The notes beneath the pieces were generated by a model, which saw only the letters and a list, made by a program, of their open reading frames with translations, was not told the DNA's origin and ran no database searches. A DNA stretch of 64,000 bases from Tridacna crocea. Lineage: Eukaryota; Mollusca; Bivalvia; Cardiida; Cardiidae. The position numbers and the translations under genes were made by a program. The stretch is from assembly GCA_943736015.1 (NCBI GenBank), contig OX031064.1, forward strand, positions 32,611,361 to 32,675,360, in the 5' to 3' direction. Below, in pieces: positions 11,380 to 21,669 of the stretch. How positions within the stretch are numbered: position 1 is the first letter of the stretch; each line of letters starts with the position of its first letter.

Positions 11380-11582
11380 TACAAATGCTAGTTAGGGGTT
11401 TAAGTGCATTTATTGCAGAAATATTTTGAAATCAAATTTTTGCACGTAATATTGCATGACTTGTATATAGTCCATATTTAGTTACAAATGTTAGTTAGGG
11501 GTTTAAGAACATTTATTCCTGTTTGCAGAAATATTTTGAAATCAAATTTTTGCATTTAACTTTGCATGACTTGTATCTAGTC
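11380..11582. repeat. About 95-bp direct duplication
   Basis: TTAGTTACAAATG.TAGTTAGGGGTTTAAG, GCAGAAATATTTTGAAATCA and GCATGACTTGTAT.TAGTCCAT occur twice in a row (from about 11385 and 11478). Confidence 0.8.
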
Positions 11583-11850
11583 CATCAATGATGCTTTACC
11601 ACATTTGGACAACATAAGTGTAAGACTTGTGTTTGAGGGTTTGCATTTGGAAACTTTTTGAGATTTGTTTCACATGTGAATAGTTCATTTTTAGTGCAAA
11701 AGAGGAAGAAAAACAGGTCAAGCATTAAAGGGGTGCACAAAGAAATTATTTGGGAGACGGCCAAAAAATTGCCCAAAAGAGACATTGGGTACTGGTCAAC
11801 ATTATCATCTATTCTCACAATATTTTCAAACAGCTTTCCTTTTCAAGATT

Positions 11851-12043
11851 GGGAAAAGGAGAAAATGCATGTAAACAGCACAATCCTGACTTTTTACGAC
11901 CCCCAAAAGAGGGGGCTTCCAAAACATTGGAGGAAAGGAGAAAATGTTGGTAACTAGCATTTTCTCCTTTTCACATGATGGTTTCAAAAGGTTTCTATTC
12001 AAGGGTCATTAAAAAGTTGGCGCCTTATGCAGAAAATGGTTAA
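11851..12043. mobile_element. TTAA-hairpin MITE with two left ends
   Basis: CCTGACTTTTTACGACCCCC on the left and AAGGGTCATTAAAAAGTTGG on the right are inverted left ends around a GGAGAAAATGTTGG / CTAGCATTTTCTCC core. Confidence 0.55.
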
Positions 12044-12097
12044 CCTATTAGAAAGTTAGACAAAACTTTAAGACCAACAGTAAATAGAAATGTCTTT

Positions 12098-12245
12098 CGA
12101 AATTTTCTCCATTTTCCCACTATGTTTTCCAGCTTTCCATAGACAAAAATCATTTATTTATTTATTGTAACAACATCAAATTTGTCGTCTGCTATGGCTT
12201 TGAATTTGGTCGTGTCAAAAAAAAAATGTTGTTGGTAAAGAGTTA
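12098..12245 (+). mobile_element. TTAA-hairpin MITE, right half
   Basis: AATTTTCTCCATTTTCCCAC, TTGTCGTCTGCTATGGCTTT, end GGTAAAGAGTTAA. Confidence 0.65.
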
Positions 12246-12282
12246 AATCTAGATATTGTTTGTAACAAGTTGAACTATTCAG

Positions 12283-12341
12283 GAGCAAATTCGTGCCCTG
12301 GAAATTTATGAGTCAACCGAATTCAGGGTTCCTGCAGTTTT
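12283..12341 (+). CDS. Candidate small exon (EQIRALEIYES)
   Basis: After ACTATTCAG the phase-0 frame reads EQIRALEIYESTEFRVPAVL up to a GTAACA donor (leaving phase 2). The residue pattern suits a HEAT-type helix. It leaves in the phase needed by the VPNKL exon at 27999. The acceptor lacks a good pyrimidine tract, so this is weak evidence based on composition and phase. Confidence 0.35.
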
Positions 12342-12406
12342 GTAACAGCAAAATGTTTATGTACATAAGCTGTCCTAATTCATACCACACTTTACCCTAG
12401 GTCCTG

Positions 12407-12634
12407 TTAACCCATTACCACACAATCCCTACTTTTGATGACCCTGAGAAAGAAGCTTTTAGAAAACATTGTGGGAAAAGGAGAAAATGCTGGTAACCAG
12501 CATTTTCTCCTTTTCCCACAATGTTTTGTACTCTTCACAAACAAATTTCAAATTTTCAGTCATTTTTAGTTTGTTGTCTGCAAATGCTTTCAATTTGGAC
12601 CAGTCTAAAATGTTGTCCTTTGGGAAAGAGTTAA
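12407..12634 (+). mobile_element. TTAA-hairpin MITE, full length, perfect core
   Basis: CCCATTACCACACAATCCC to TTTGGGAAAGAGTTAA; core arms perfect, with GTAACC centre. Confidence 0.9.
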
Positions 12635-12651
12635 ATAACTGAAATAGAACT

Positions 12652-12885
12652 TTAAGCTCTTTACCAAACGACAAAATTTTATACAAATCTGAAATGAAAG
12701 CACTGGCAACGACAAGGTAAACGTAACTCAAAAGTTGAAATTTGTTTCCAACAGGGTTACTAAGAAAACATCATGGGAAAAGGAGAAAATGCTGGTTACC
12801 AGCATTTTCTCTTTTTCCTACAATGATTTCAAAAAGCTTCTATCTCAGGGTCGTAAAATCCTGGGATTGTTTGTTAAAGGGTTAA
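12652..12885 (-). mobile_element. TTAA-hairpin MITE, full length
   Basis: Opposite orientation to the copy 18 bp upstream; core GGAGAAAATGCTGGTTACC. Confidence 0.85.
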
Positions 12886-13074
12886 ATTAAGCTAATAGTA
12901 AAACCCTACATTTTGCCATTTCAGAAGTATTTTTTTCTAAGGAAAATAATTTTGTCCTTATTGGGCGGTGTTGATCAATGCAAATTCTGTGCAGAATGAT
13001 CTTGACCTTCACAGTCTGCAAGAGGTCAGTGAGTTGTGCTTAAAGCAGCCAAAGGAATCATGCTAGAGGTTAGA

Positions 13075-13172
13075 GGCAATAAATGGCCGAAAGAAAGTTT
13101 TCCTGAACCGAATATCAAACTCACAACCACTAGGTCACAAATCTGATATGCTCACCACTGAACTACCCTAAA
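13075..13172 (-). mobile_element. tRNA-derived SINE head
   Basis: On the - strand it reads GGTAGTTCAGTGGTGAGCAT (tRNA-like A box) then GTGAGTTTGATATTCGGTT (B-box-like). Confidence 0.55.
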
Positions 13173-13317
13173 TTGTTACGAACAGAATAATAGGGGAGTG
13201 CAATACTGTTCTAAGTGCCTGAACATTGTACAGGCAATTAGAATAGAATTGCACTCACCCCATGAAATGTACAACTTGAAATTGACTCAAATGATGAGGT
13301 TTGTCTGTTATAGTGTA

Positions 13318-13450
13318 GGAAACATTTAGGTAAAAAGAATAAAGTGCTGCATGGTTACCAACATTTTCTCTTTTTCTCTATATTCAATAATTTCAAAAGC
13401 TATACAATCCTACACAAGGGTTGTTAGAACTGAGTATTGTTTGGTATAGC
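13318..13450. mobile_element. Decayed TTAA-hairpin MITE
   Basis: AACATTTAGGTAAAAAGAAT and GGTTACCAACATTTTCTC centre; right end TTTGGTATAG. Confidence 0.5.
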
Positions 13451-13486
13451 CACAGGAATTTGACAGTCTAATAATGAAAATATTTG

Positions 13487-13710
13487 GTAAAATACGAAAA
13501 AAATACTCCCTATATAGAGAAACTTCTTTACATATAGGGGAGTATTTCTTTTCATATTTTATCATATATTTTTGTTATAGAATTTAACATTCCTGTGGTT
13601 AAAAAATACTCCCCTATAATTTATAAAGAAGTTTCTTTATATATTTATAGGGGAATATTTTTTTCATATTTTATCATGTATGCCTATTATAGAATGTCAA
13701 ATTCCTGTGG
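13487..13710. repeat. Duplicated hairpin AATACTCCC..GGGAGTATT
   Basis: A unit of about 115 bp occurs twice: AAATACTCCC, GAAACTTCTTTA, GGGGAGTATTT, TTTTCATATTTTATCAT and a trailing ATTCCTGTGG. Each unit folds on itself. Confidence 0.75.
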
Positions 13711-13796
13711 TATAGTGTTAGCTCTTTTACGATAAAGTCTGAATTATACCTTTTCATTGGTTATGAATATGGTCCACCTGCAAGAACTTTAAATGT

Positions 13797-13875
13797 ATAA
13801 TTAGTGGACAGTGTAGATCAGAGACCAAACTGCATGTTCTGTGCAGTCTGATCTTGATCTACACTGCCCACAAAA
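13797..13875. repeat. F-family GATC hairpin
   Basis: ACAGTGTAGATCAGAGACCA / TGCAGTCTGATCTTGATC and ACACTGCCCACAAAAGCTTC; near-identical to 26713-26790. Confidence 0.65.
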
Positions 13876-14374
13876 GCTTCTGGTGTCATCTGTGATATAA
13901 AAAGTGTTGAAGCCCCTGGAAGCTGTACCTAGCAAATTTAGTAACATTTTCAGAACTAGAGGAGGCAAGGTTTTCACGCCATGACTGTGCTCGCATTCTT
14001 TGAGCAATAAACACACATAGTTGTAATCCATGGTTAATTGAGGATAATGTTGTAAATATTTGGCATATGTCAACCCTGAAATAACAGCTTTATTGTAATA
14101 GTTACAAGGAATAAAAACAGTTCATTGTATCCCAGGGCTGTTGCCAACTCATGCTGACTGTGCTAGTGAAAAGGATAATGAATACTTTTATTATGTATTT
14201 TTGTACTGGCTTCAGTCTTTGAAAGCAGTTAGGCAGGAATGCTGCAACTTCGATGTCTGCGCATGTCATATTCTTCTAAGATTCGACCTGTCTGCTATGA
14301 TGCATCACCCATTCCCCGATACTTGGGAAAAGTTGGGCCTATGCAGAAGCTAACCCAAGCCTGTAGGGACTGTT

Positions 14375-14450
14375 TTAACCCATTACCACACAATGCCTAT
14401 TTTTGACGCCATTGAGAAAGAAGCCTTTAGAAGATATTATGGGAGAAGGA
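14375..14450 (+). mobile_element. TTAA-hairpin MITE, left end only
   Basis: Begins TTAACCCATTACCACACAAT and breaks off at GGGAGAAGGA, where C-element sequence starts. Confidence 0.75.
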
Positions 14451-14769
14451 TGCTGGTTATTATCCCCCATTACATCATATTTCTGAAAGCCAATGAAATA
14501 TTGTTTTACAAACCGCTTACGAATACAATTATTCAACATGAAGCCATAAGCAGACATCCACGTGGGTTTCCATGTTTACCTTCTATTCGAAAGGTCACAA
14601 CTTTATTCCTTTTTTATCAAAGATGAAATGCAACGAGCAATTTCATCCATTGGAGTTAGAGCTGGCTGCATCCAATTAAAAAACATATTGAGGAATGTAA
14701 AAATCAAGCTCGATCAGCAGCCAAGGGTAGAGTAGTGTAGTGAATCATCAGCCTTGGCTTGCGAAGATG
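14451..14769. mobile_element. C element, left-truncated
   Basis: Matches C copies from GATGCTGGTTATTA to the right end CCTTGGCTTGCGAAGATG. Confidence 0.8.
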
Positions 14770-15088
14770 ATGCACCCAGAGTGCCCATATTAGATAGATG
14801 TGTATTTGTAGAATGCCATCTAGCGGGAGTTAATGGCTGCAACTATGCCAGGGTAAGTAGCTTTTAGTTCACGGTACTAATAATTATTATAAACAGTTCA
14901 GGAGTCAAAATTTGCAGAATAATTGATTAATGCCATTGAACAGTATGAATAACATAAATATGGGTCTGACACTGTGTTACAGCATTTTGGCATACCTTGA
15001 GTAATGATCCGTTGATCAAGGCTTTTGGCTTTATTACACAATTTGATATACACCAACACTATGCTGTTCTTAACTCGAAAGGCTCCTC

Positions 15089-15316
15089 TTAACTCATTAC
15101 CAAAGGACAAAATTTTAGGTGTGTCCAAATCAAAAGCACCTGTAGATGACAAAATAAAAGTGACTGAAAACTTGAAATTTGGTCTGTGAAGGGTAGAAAA
15201 CATTTTTGGGAAAAGGAGAAAATGCTGGTTCCCAGCATTTTATCCTTTTCCCACAAAGTTTTCTAAAGGCTTCTTTCTCAGGAGTGTCAAAAGTAGGGAT
15301 TGTGTGGTAATGGGTT
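15089..15316 (-). mobile_element. TTAA-hairpin MITE, full length
   Basis: TTAACTCATTACCAAAGG to GTGGTAATGGGTTAA; core GGAGAAAATGCTGGTTCCC. Confidence 0.85.
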
Positions 15317-15640
15317 AAAAAGAAAGCTTGAGTCACAATATTCCATCTACATTTCTCTAAAATATACTTCTCACATCATGGTTGCTATGACATTGTTAAC
15401 GGGTGCTGCAATGTTTAAGATCACTTGATTTGCAATTCAAAATGGAAAGAACCATTATATGGATGAGGTTAGATGTAGTTATGGAATCAGTCAAGCTGTG
15501 ATCAGTGTCTGCCAAAATTTTGACTTTTTTTATCCTTCATGTAACCTTGGGTAACCCTTTTCAAAAATTGTTCGTGAAATTTTGATTGATCAAGAAACAT
15601 GGCTATGGTGACTGGGGCTACTTGCACCATATGGGCATGA

Positions 15641-15732
15641 GGAATTTCAATTTTGAGTAACTGTTATTTTGTCGTCTACAAATGCTTTCAATCTGGACCA
15701 GTATGGAATTTTGTTGTTTGGTAAAGGGTTAA
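15641..15732 (+). mobile_element. TTAA-hairpin MITE, right end
   Basis: TTTTGTCGTCTACAAATGC to GGTAAAGGGTTAA; no core. Confidence 0.7.
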
Positions 15733-15821
15733 GAATTAGTTCATTTTGATTATCTTACAAGAAAGATTTTGAAGTAATATGCCAGAAATTGTGATTCAGT
15801 GGGTAAGGAATTTTGACAATG

Positions 15822-15979
15822 ATTTGGAAAAAAAGCATTTGAAAACACTGTGTAAAAAGAAGAAAATTCTGGTAACAACAGTTTTCTATTTTTTGCACAA
15901 AGTTTTGTTCCTTTCAAAAACATATTGAAACATTATCAAATTTGGCCTGTCTAAAATTATGCGGTCTAGTAAAGAGTTT
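15822..15979 (+). mobile_element. Decayed TTAA-hairpin MITE
   Basis: AAAACACTGTGTAAAAAGAA, AAATTCTGGTAACAACAG core. Confidence 0.55.
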
Positions 15980-16322
15980 GATAAAAACAACTCAAAAATA
16001 ATATTTTGATGTAAAACCCAGACATGAGATGCTATTTGTGATACAGCTTATGATTAGATTCCGAGAAACAGGGAGAATTTTTGTGATTGTAGATAGCCCA
16101 GACGGAGAAATAAATCTAACGAGGGGTCTGCAAGGGTCTGCCAATATTGTAACAATTTCATTAGTTTGGCCAAAATGTAATTTTTTTGGCAGAGCTGAAT
16201 GTGCTAGCTTTTTACCCATTCAGCATACCTTGGAAGATGGAAGCCATCATATCCCTCGACATGTTTTCTACCCTTTCAAAGAGAAATCTTCTAAATTTGT
16301 TGTATGCAAATGCTTCCAGCCT

Positions 16323-16448
16323 GGGCCCATTTACCAACCATTCTTAAGAACTTTAGCCATTCAGAATTTCTGTCACTTTCACACTGACTAAATTCTGAAG
16401 AATAAGACTAAGAAATTGTTCTCAAGAATGGTTGATAAATACGGACCC
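16323..16448. mobile_element. B foldback, centre deleted
   Basis: Both ends are present (CCCATTTACCAACCATTC and GAATGGTTGATAAATACGG) but most of one arm and the GATTGGCTAAACC centre are gone. Confidence 0.75.
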
Positions 16449-16621
16449 AGGTTAGATGAATGTAAAATTTTGTCATTGAGTAAAGAGTACACCACGTCTG
16501 TATCATGCTGTTTAACAAGGTCTCGGTGAAAGCAAGCCTTGGAATAAAATGTAGGAGAGGATTACTTATGTTATGCATACTACGCACTCCAACCTTTCTC
16601 CTTTTCTACCTTTCTCTGCAG

Positions 16622-16693
16622 CCAGAATGGCTTATAAAGCAAAATTTGTCCATTCCCTTTCAACAGTTGATAGCAGTCAGAGCCCCCAAGCAG
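16622..16693 (+). CDS. Possible exon behind a very strong acceptor
   Basis: A 30-bp pyrimidine tract ends in CTTTCTCTGCAG at 16621, the best acceptor in the window. Two frames stay open downstream: one reads PEWLIKQNLSIPFQQLIAV, the other RMAYKAKFVHSLSTVDSSQ. The end is set arbitrarily at a GTAGTG. No frame fits the phase chain of the HEAT gene directly. It may be a further exon, a non-coding exon or a chance site. Confidence 0.25.
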
Positions 16694-16833
16694 TCTGTAG
16701 TGTACCGGGACTCAAAGAACAGGGATTTGTTGGTTCAATCCCCGGCTCGGCCATTTTCTATACAAGGAATTATGACAGTCATTGCAACAGGATTCATTCC
16801 TCTCGTCACTATCTGTCATTTTTTTGACAAGAT

Positions 16834-17055
16834 TATCTCTTTATCACACAATCCCGACTTTTAACAACCCTGAGAAAGAAAGCTTTTGAAAATATTGTAC
16901 GGAAAAGGAGAAAATGCCCTTAACAAGCAGTTTCTCCATTTCCCACAATGTTTTCTAACCTTCCAAAATAAAATTTCAATGTTTGAATAGTATTTGTTGT
17001 CTACAAATGCTTTCAATTTGGACTAGTCCAAACTTTTGTTGTTTAGTAAAGAGTT
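16834..17055 (+). mobile_element. TTAA-hairpin MITE
   Basis: TTATCACACAATCCCGAC to TTTAGTAAAGAGTT; the two core arms no longer pair fully. Confidence 0.8.
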
Positions 17056-17215
17056 GTATGGGAAAGTAGCCTGTGGCTTTGAAAGATGTTGTGCTCAGTA
17101 CTGGTAAAGAAACTCCAGGAAAGCATGGATAGGTGCATTGGCTGCAGTGATACAACTGAAATAATGTTGAAAATGGCTTTAAACCCCATACCATCAATCA
17201 GTCACCAATAGATCT
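17056..17215 (+). mobile_element. SINE 3' part
   Basis: GTGCTCAGTACTGGTAAAG, GCATTGGCTGCAGTGAT, AACTGAAATAATGTTGAAAA; similar tail at 40790-40850. Confidence 0.55.
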
Positions 17216-17302
17216 ATTTTTAACAAGTCCCTAATTTTGTTGTTTGGTTCCGTTAAGTTGTTGAGCACTGTATCAGGGAATATGGAATTAATTGGAAAAG
17301 AC

Positions 17303-17528
17303 TTAACCCTTTGCAGAATAATCCCAGGCTTTCACAACCCTGAGAAAAAAGCCTTCTGAAAACATTGTGGAAAAAGGAGAAAATGCTGGTAACCAGCATT
17401 CTCTCCTTTTCACACAATGTTCTCTACCTTTCCAAGACAAACTTCAATTTTTGAATTGCCTTAATTTTGTTATCGGCAAATAGTTCAAAATTGGTCAAGT
17501 CTAGAATTAGGTTGTTTGGTAAAGAAAT
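17303..17528 (+). mobile_element. TTAA-hairpin MITE
   Basis: TTAACCCTTTGCAGAATAAT to TTTGGTAAAGAAA; core intact apart from CTCTCC on the right. Confidence 0.8.
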
Positions 17529-17627
17529 ATGGTATTATGATCCCAGCACTTTTAGCGCAACGTGTAATGAAATTGCTTTTTTAGATAATAATTTAGGATT
17601 TATGCTGATGTGATATTTTTGCACATC

Positions 17628-18080
17628 TTTAATCCTTTACCACACAGTCCCGGGTTTTAACGACCCTGATGAAGAAAGCTTTTGAAAACATTGTGGGAAA
17701 AGAAGGAAATGCTGGTAACCAGCATTTTCTTCTTTCCCCACGATGATTTCTACTTTCCCCCAAACAAATTTAAATCCTGAGTCAAATTTACTCAGTCATC
17801 TGCAAGTGCTTTCAAAATGGACAGGTTTAACCCATTACCACTCAATCCCTACTTTTGACGCCCCTGAGAAAGAAGCCTTTTGAAAACACTGTGGGAAAAG
17901 GAGAAAATGCTGGTAACCAGCATTTTCTCCTTTTCCCACAGTGTTTTCTATCCTTTCCAGAACAAATTTCTATTTTTCAGTCATCTTTATTTTGTCGTCT
18001 GCAAATGCTTTTAATTTGGACCAGTCCAAAATTGTCTCATGTGGTAATGGGTTAACATTTTTGTGTTTGGTAAAGAGTTA
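17628..18080 (+). mobile_element. TTAA-hairpin MITE, outer copy (split)
   Basis: Runs 17628-17830, is interrupted at TTAA, and resumes 18056-18080 with CATTTTTGTGTTTGGTAAAG. Removing the insert and one TTAA restores a normal right end. Confidence 0.9.
17827..18055 (+). mobile_element. TTAA-hairpin MITE nested in another copy
   Basis: TTAA (17827-17830) CCCATTACCAC ... GTGGTAATGGG TTAA (18052-18055). Eleven-bp perfect terminal inverted repeats, perfect core, and arm-matched ACACTGTGGG / CCCACAGTGT. Confidence 0.95.
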
Positions 18081-18280
18081 TAGAGCAGAAATTCTTTTGA
18101 TGTCTAACTTGAGATTATTTGTTAATACTTTCGTAAGTTTCTTGAAAAGGAAGGTAATTATTATCTCTGTTTATAATGAGAATATAGTGGTTTTAGATTT
18201 ATAAATGATAATGCTAAGAAGAAGAATAAAGAAAATGTACCTCAGTTAAAGTTAATTATACTCATTTTTAATCATATCAA

Positions 18281-18690
18281 ATGTTTGTGGTATTTCTCAA
18301 AGACAATACCACTATGAGTTTAATATTGAATTATGAAGACCATTTTGTATTTTGTGCACAGCTGAAGGAAATAAACGAAATTGAACTAACTTTTTCTCAA
18401 GCAAATGAATTTTTCGGTAGCACTCAGATATATGATTGGAAATGGCATGTTAAAATATACTGGGTGAGGCCATCAATCGTGGAAATACTTTTTTTTTTTT
18501 ATTGAAAATAGCTTCACTCGCTCATACCCTTCTATTGGCACATCGATATAAAACTTGCCTACTGATCGTTTGGTCCATGGCTTTTTCATTCTAAAACATG
18601 TTTGTTCCATGGCTTCTTCATCCTTTGATTGTATGCTATTCCAAATGTTTGGGCATGAATATTTATAGATTAAAATTATTGGGAATTTTA
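18281..18690. repeat. K repeat, copy 1
   Basis: Similar over about 400 bp to 63601-63990: ACAATACCACTATGAGTT, AAATGAATTTTTCGGTAGCA, GCATGAATATTTATAGAT at the end. Family not recognised; no coding frame shared. Confidence 0.75.
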
Positions 18691-18699
18691 TATTAGTTT

Positions 18700-19220
18700 T
18701 CAGGTAGAGACTTAATTTTATTCCATATATTCACATGGTTGCTTTCTCTATCCATCATGCATCCTACTGTCAAGGGATGTTACTCCTGACTCCTCCTAAA
18801 AGCTAAAGGGAGACCACTAATATACAAATAACCCTAACTTTGTCATGAGTACTCTCCCGTCAACCAAAAAGGTATTCATTTGCTGAGCAGGTTGACCAAG
18901 CCAATATTTGAATAATATTTCTCTTTTTCTTTCAAATTATTTACACAATGGCTTCCATGAGAAATACCACTCAGCATTTTCAATGCTTTGATTTAGAATT
19001 GTTTTACAGTGGAAATGGGCTTAGCTGTTTTCCTTTAGGAGGGTACTGCCTTGAATCATGCAATCAGCTGGACTTAGTAGGATGTTTTACGTTGTCAGCT
19101 TTGATCTTTCAGCATTTGCACCTAGTTAATCTATGTTTACACAACTTTCTCTAGCTATGTTTAAAATTTCTTACCCTACAGAATTTAGTATTAATTTATT
19201 TCCAGAGGTATGGTAGACCA
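18700..19220. other. No gene recognised
   Basis: A CTGTTTTCCTTTAG acceptor-like site near 19040 is followed by a short open frame (GGYCLESCNQLDLVGCF) too weak to call. Confidence 0.3.
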
Positions 19221-19224
19221 AGAA

Positions 19225-19290
19225 CAGCCAGTAAATATGTGCAGTCTGATCTTTGTCTATGATCTACACAATTCTGTCCATGGCTTTTAT
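19225..19290. repeat. F-family fragment
   Basis: TGTGCAGTCTGATCTTTGTC, ATGATCTACACAATTC. Confidence 0.45.
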
Positions 19291-19307
19291 CTGACAGAAC
19301 CTATAAA

Positions 19308-19689
19308 CGGTTTACTAAATAATCCCTTGTTTTTACGACCCTAGGAAAGAAGGCTTTTGAAAACATTGTCGGATAAGGAGAAAATGCTGGTCACCAGCAT
19401 TTTCTCCTTTTCCCACAATGTTTTTCTACTCTTCCAAATTCAAGTTTCAATTTCAGAGTCACACTTAATTTGTCATCTGCGAATGCTTTCAATTTGGACC
19501 AGTCTTTACCACACAATACCAGGTTTTGACAACCCTGAGGAAAAATTCTTTAGAAAACAATGTGGGAAAAGAAGAAAATGCTGGTTACCAGCATTTTCTT
19601 CTTTTCCCACATTGTTTTCTAACATTTGTCATCTGCGAATGCTTTCAATTTGGACCAGTCTAAGATAATGTAATTTGTTAAAGAGTTAA
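19308..19689 (+). mobile_element. Two recombined TTAA-hairpin MITEs
   Basis: The first core (GGATAAGGAGAAAATGCTGG) and the second core (GGGAAAAGAAGAAAATGCTG with matched CTTCTTTTCCC) share a repeated 35-bp right-end segment (TCATCTGCGAATGCTTTCAA at 19471 and 19628), as expected from recombination between copies. Confidence 0.75.
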
Positions 19690-19772
19690 AAGCCTATGTA
19701 CAGAAGAAAGCTAACGTACAGAAGAAAACCTTTTATTTTGTCAACAAAACAAATTTTAGAGCATTACAAAGG

Positions 19773-19935
19773 TTAGATCTTTACCAAACAATCTCGAACC
19801 ATGACAAGAGACACAACGGAACTTTTGAAGACGACATTGTTGGAAAAGAAGAAACTTCTTGTAACCGTTTTCTGCTTTTTCTCAAAAATAACCATTTGAG
19901 CAAAATTGAAATTGATATAATTGCAAATATTTTCA
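19773..19935 (+). mobile_element. Decayed TTAA-hairpin MITE
   Basis: TTACCAAACAATCTCGAACC, GGAAAAGAAGAAACTTCTTG. Confidence 0.5.
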
Positions 19936-20106
19936 GGTTGAGTGGGTTTCATGAAATTAATGAAATTTTAAATCCTGAAAAACATAGCTTTGTCACTGGT
20001 TAAAGGATCTCCTTGCATGACATTGAAAAATGATAAACCAAGGTCAACATTGTATTTTTTGGGCTAAATGGCCTTGATTCCTCTGCATGCTAGGTCGGTC
20101 CAACCC

Positions 20107-20296
20107 TTAACTCTTTCCCAAATGACAGATTTTTAACTGAACCAAATTCAAAGCATCTGCAGGTAACAAATCTTGCTAATATGATGATTTTTGACTGTGT
20201 AGGAAAGGTACCAACATTTTCTCTTTCCCCACAATGTTTTCAATAGGCTTCCATTCCAGGGTCATAATAAAAGTGGGGATTGTGTGGTAATGAATT
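20107..20296 (-). mobile_element. TTAA-hairpin MITE, core partly deleted
   Basis: TTAACTCTTTCCCAAATGAC to GTGGTAATGAATTAA; only one core arm remains (CCAACATTTTCTC). Confidence 0.7.
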
Positions 20297-20500
20297 AACA
20301 AGATGACAAAATCTTAGACTTGTCCAGATTGTTAGCCCTTCAAAGAAAAAACTGAATGTGACTCAAGTATCTAAATTTGTTTTTGGATGGATTCTAGAAA
20401 AACCAGAAAATGTAGGCACATGTACTAGGATTTTCTTTCCTTGTCCCACAGCGTTTTCAAATGGCTCTTTGGCTTGGATCTGTAAAACTCGAGATGATCT
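20297..20500 (-). mobile_element. Decayed TTAA-hairpin MITE
   Basis: ATGACAAAATCTTAGACTTG and a CCAGAAAATGTAGGCAC core; directly abuts the previous copy. Confidence 0.5.
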
Positions 20501-21307
20501 AAGGGTTGATGCCAAAACAGCTGGATATGTTAATTACATAATGACCCCTGAATGTTTATAAACATGATTTGTTTAGAGCCATATGGCATAACAGTGCACA
20601 ACATTTCGGTGCTCAACATTTCGTGGAAAGGGTGTTTCCTTTAAAAGCCATGTAGATATATGTTGTTTTATAAGGATCATTAACTTTCTAGACTTATTTC
20701 ATGAAATAATTATGTCAGGGTGGAAGAGTTTAACCACAATTTGTCTGGGTTATGGTATTAGGGCTAGGGATCACTTTCAACAAACATTGTATTGGGAGAC
20801 CACTCCTTCATGCATGACTTCATCCCCATTTAAATACGATACCTAACAACTATGTTAGGAAGAATTGACCTTTCTGCAAATTTTGATGGACAAGTCTACC
20901 AACCTCTTATCGGCTAATGAAAACAAAGCATTTGGTGTCATGTAAACAAAAAAGTCTGACACAATTTCTGGTTAGCTTGACAGGCTTGTCAACCAATATA
21001 GCTCCTTACTAAGGGGGGCATGCCAAACTCGCGTTTACAGAAAGGACTCAACCCTCTTTTGCTCAGTAGTTATGATGTTGGCCTTTTATATGTGGATTTC
21101 CAGCTCAAAATCACGAGAGATTGTAATTACATGTTCATTTAACCCAGAACTACTGGTGCAGTCATTGTGTGGCTTCTTCGCTCCACACACCAATCGCGTG
21201 AGCCTCGAGGGGCAGAGGAGATGAATTTTGTCACCGGATAACCAAATTTTGCATATTTTTGCCCGTTTTTCCCCCGTTACATATCTGTAAGTCAGTCTGA
21301 CCAAGCC

Positions 21308-21538
21308 TTAACCCTTTACCCCATAAGGCATTTCTGGGGTATCTCTAATTGACCCTAAATAACAGCATGGATGAAGCCATTTCTTATGTGTATTTGACAC
21401 CTTTTGATAGCATAGAAAGCATTGTGGCAAAAGGCGAAATTGCTCATCTCGAGCAATTCCACCTTTTGCCATAATGTTTTCCAAAGGCTCCTACAAGCAA
21501 TGTGTAGAAATGAGTATCTGTGGAGTAAAGGGTTATTA
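21308..21538 (+). mobile_element. TTAA-hairpin MITE, subfamily 2
   Basis: TTAACCCTTTACCCCATAAG; core GGCGAAATTGCTCATCTCGA, GCAATTCCACC; end GGAGTAAAGGGTTA. Confidence 0.85.
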
Positions 21539-21665
21539 AGGAGAAAATGTTGGTAACCAGCATTTTCTGCTTTACCTAGAAGGTTTTTTATTCTTTCGCA
21601 GGTAATAACAATCATTTCAGCTTTATTGTTATGATTGGCAAGTCAAAAAAATTTTGTAGAGTTAA
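21535..21665 (+). mobile_element. TTAA-hairpin MITE, right part
   Basis: GGAGAAAATGTTGGTAACC core directly after the subfamily-2 copy; ends GTAGAGTTAA. Confidence 0.65.
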
Positions 21666-21669
21666 AGGA

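Larger units (their letters stand above)
14250..14845. repeat. D repeat, interrupted copy
   Basis: GTCTGCGCATGTCATATTC to TTCCCCGATACTTGGGAAA, then MITE and C-element pieces, then GTGCCCATATTAGATAGAT and GTAGAATGCCATCTAGCGGG. Sisters near 48.84-49.17 and 50.09-50.46 kb. Confidence 0.65.

Noticed and set aside
13801-14073. 90-codon - strand frame
   Set aside because: It overlaps an F-family hairpin, has no splice or promoter support, and no domain is recognised.
16029-16391. 120-codon open frame with MIRFRETGRIFVIVDSPDGE
   Set aside because: The first 45 residues look coding-like, but the rest runs through MITE and foldback sequence and no donor was found; left undecided rather than annotated.
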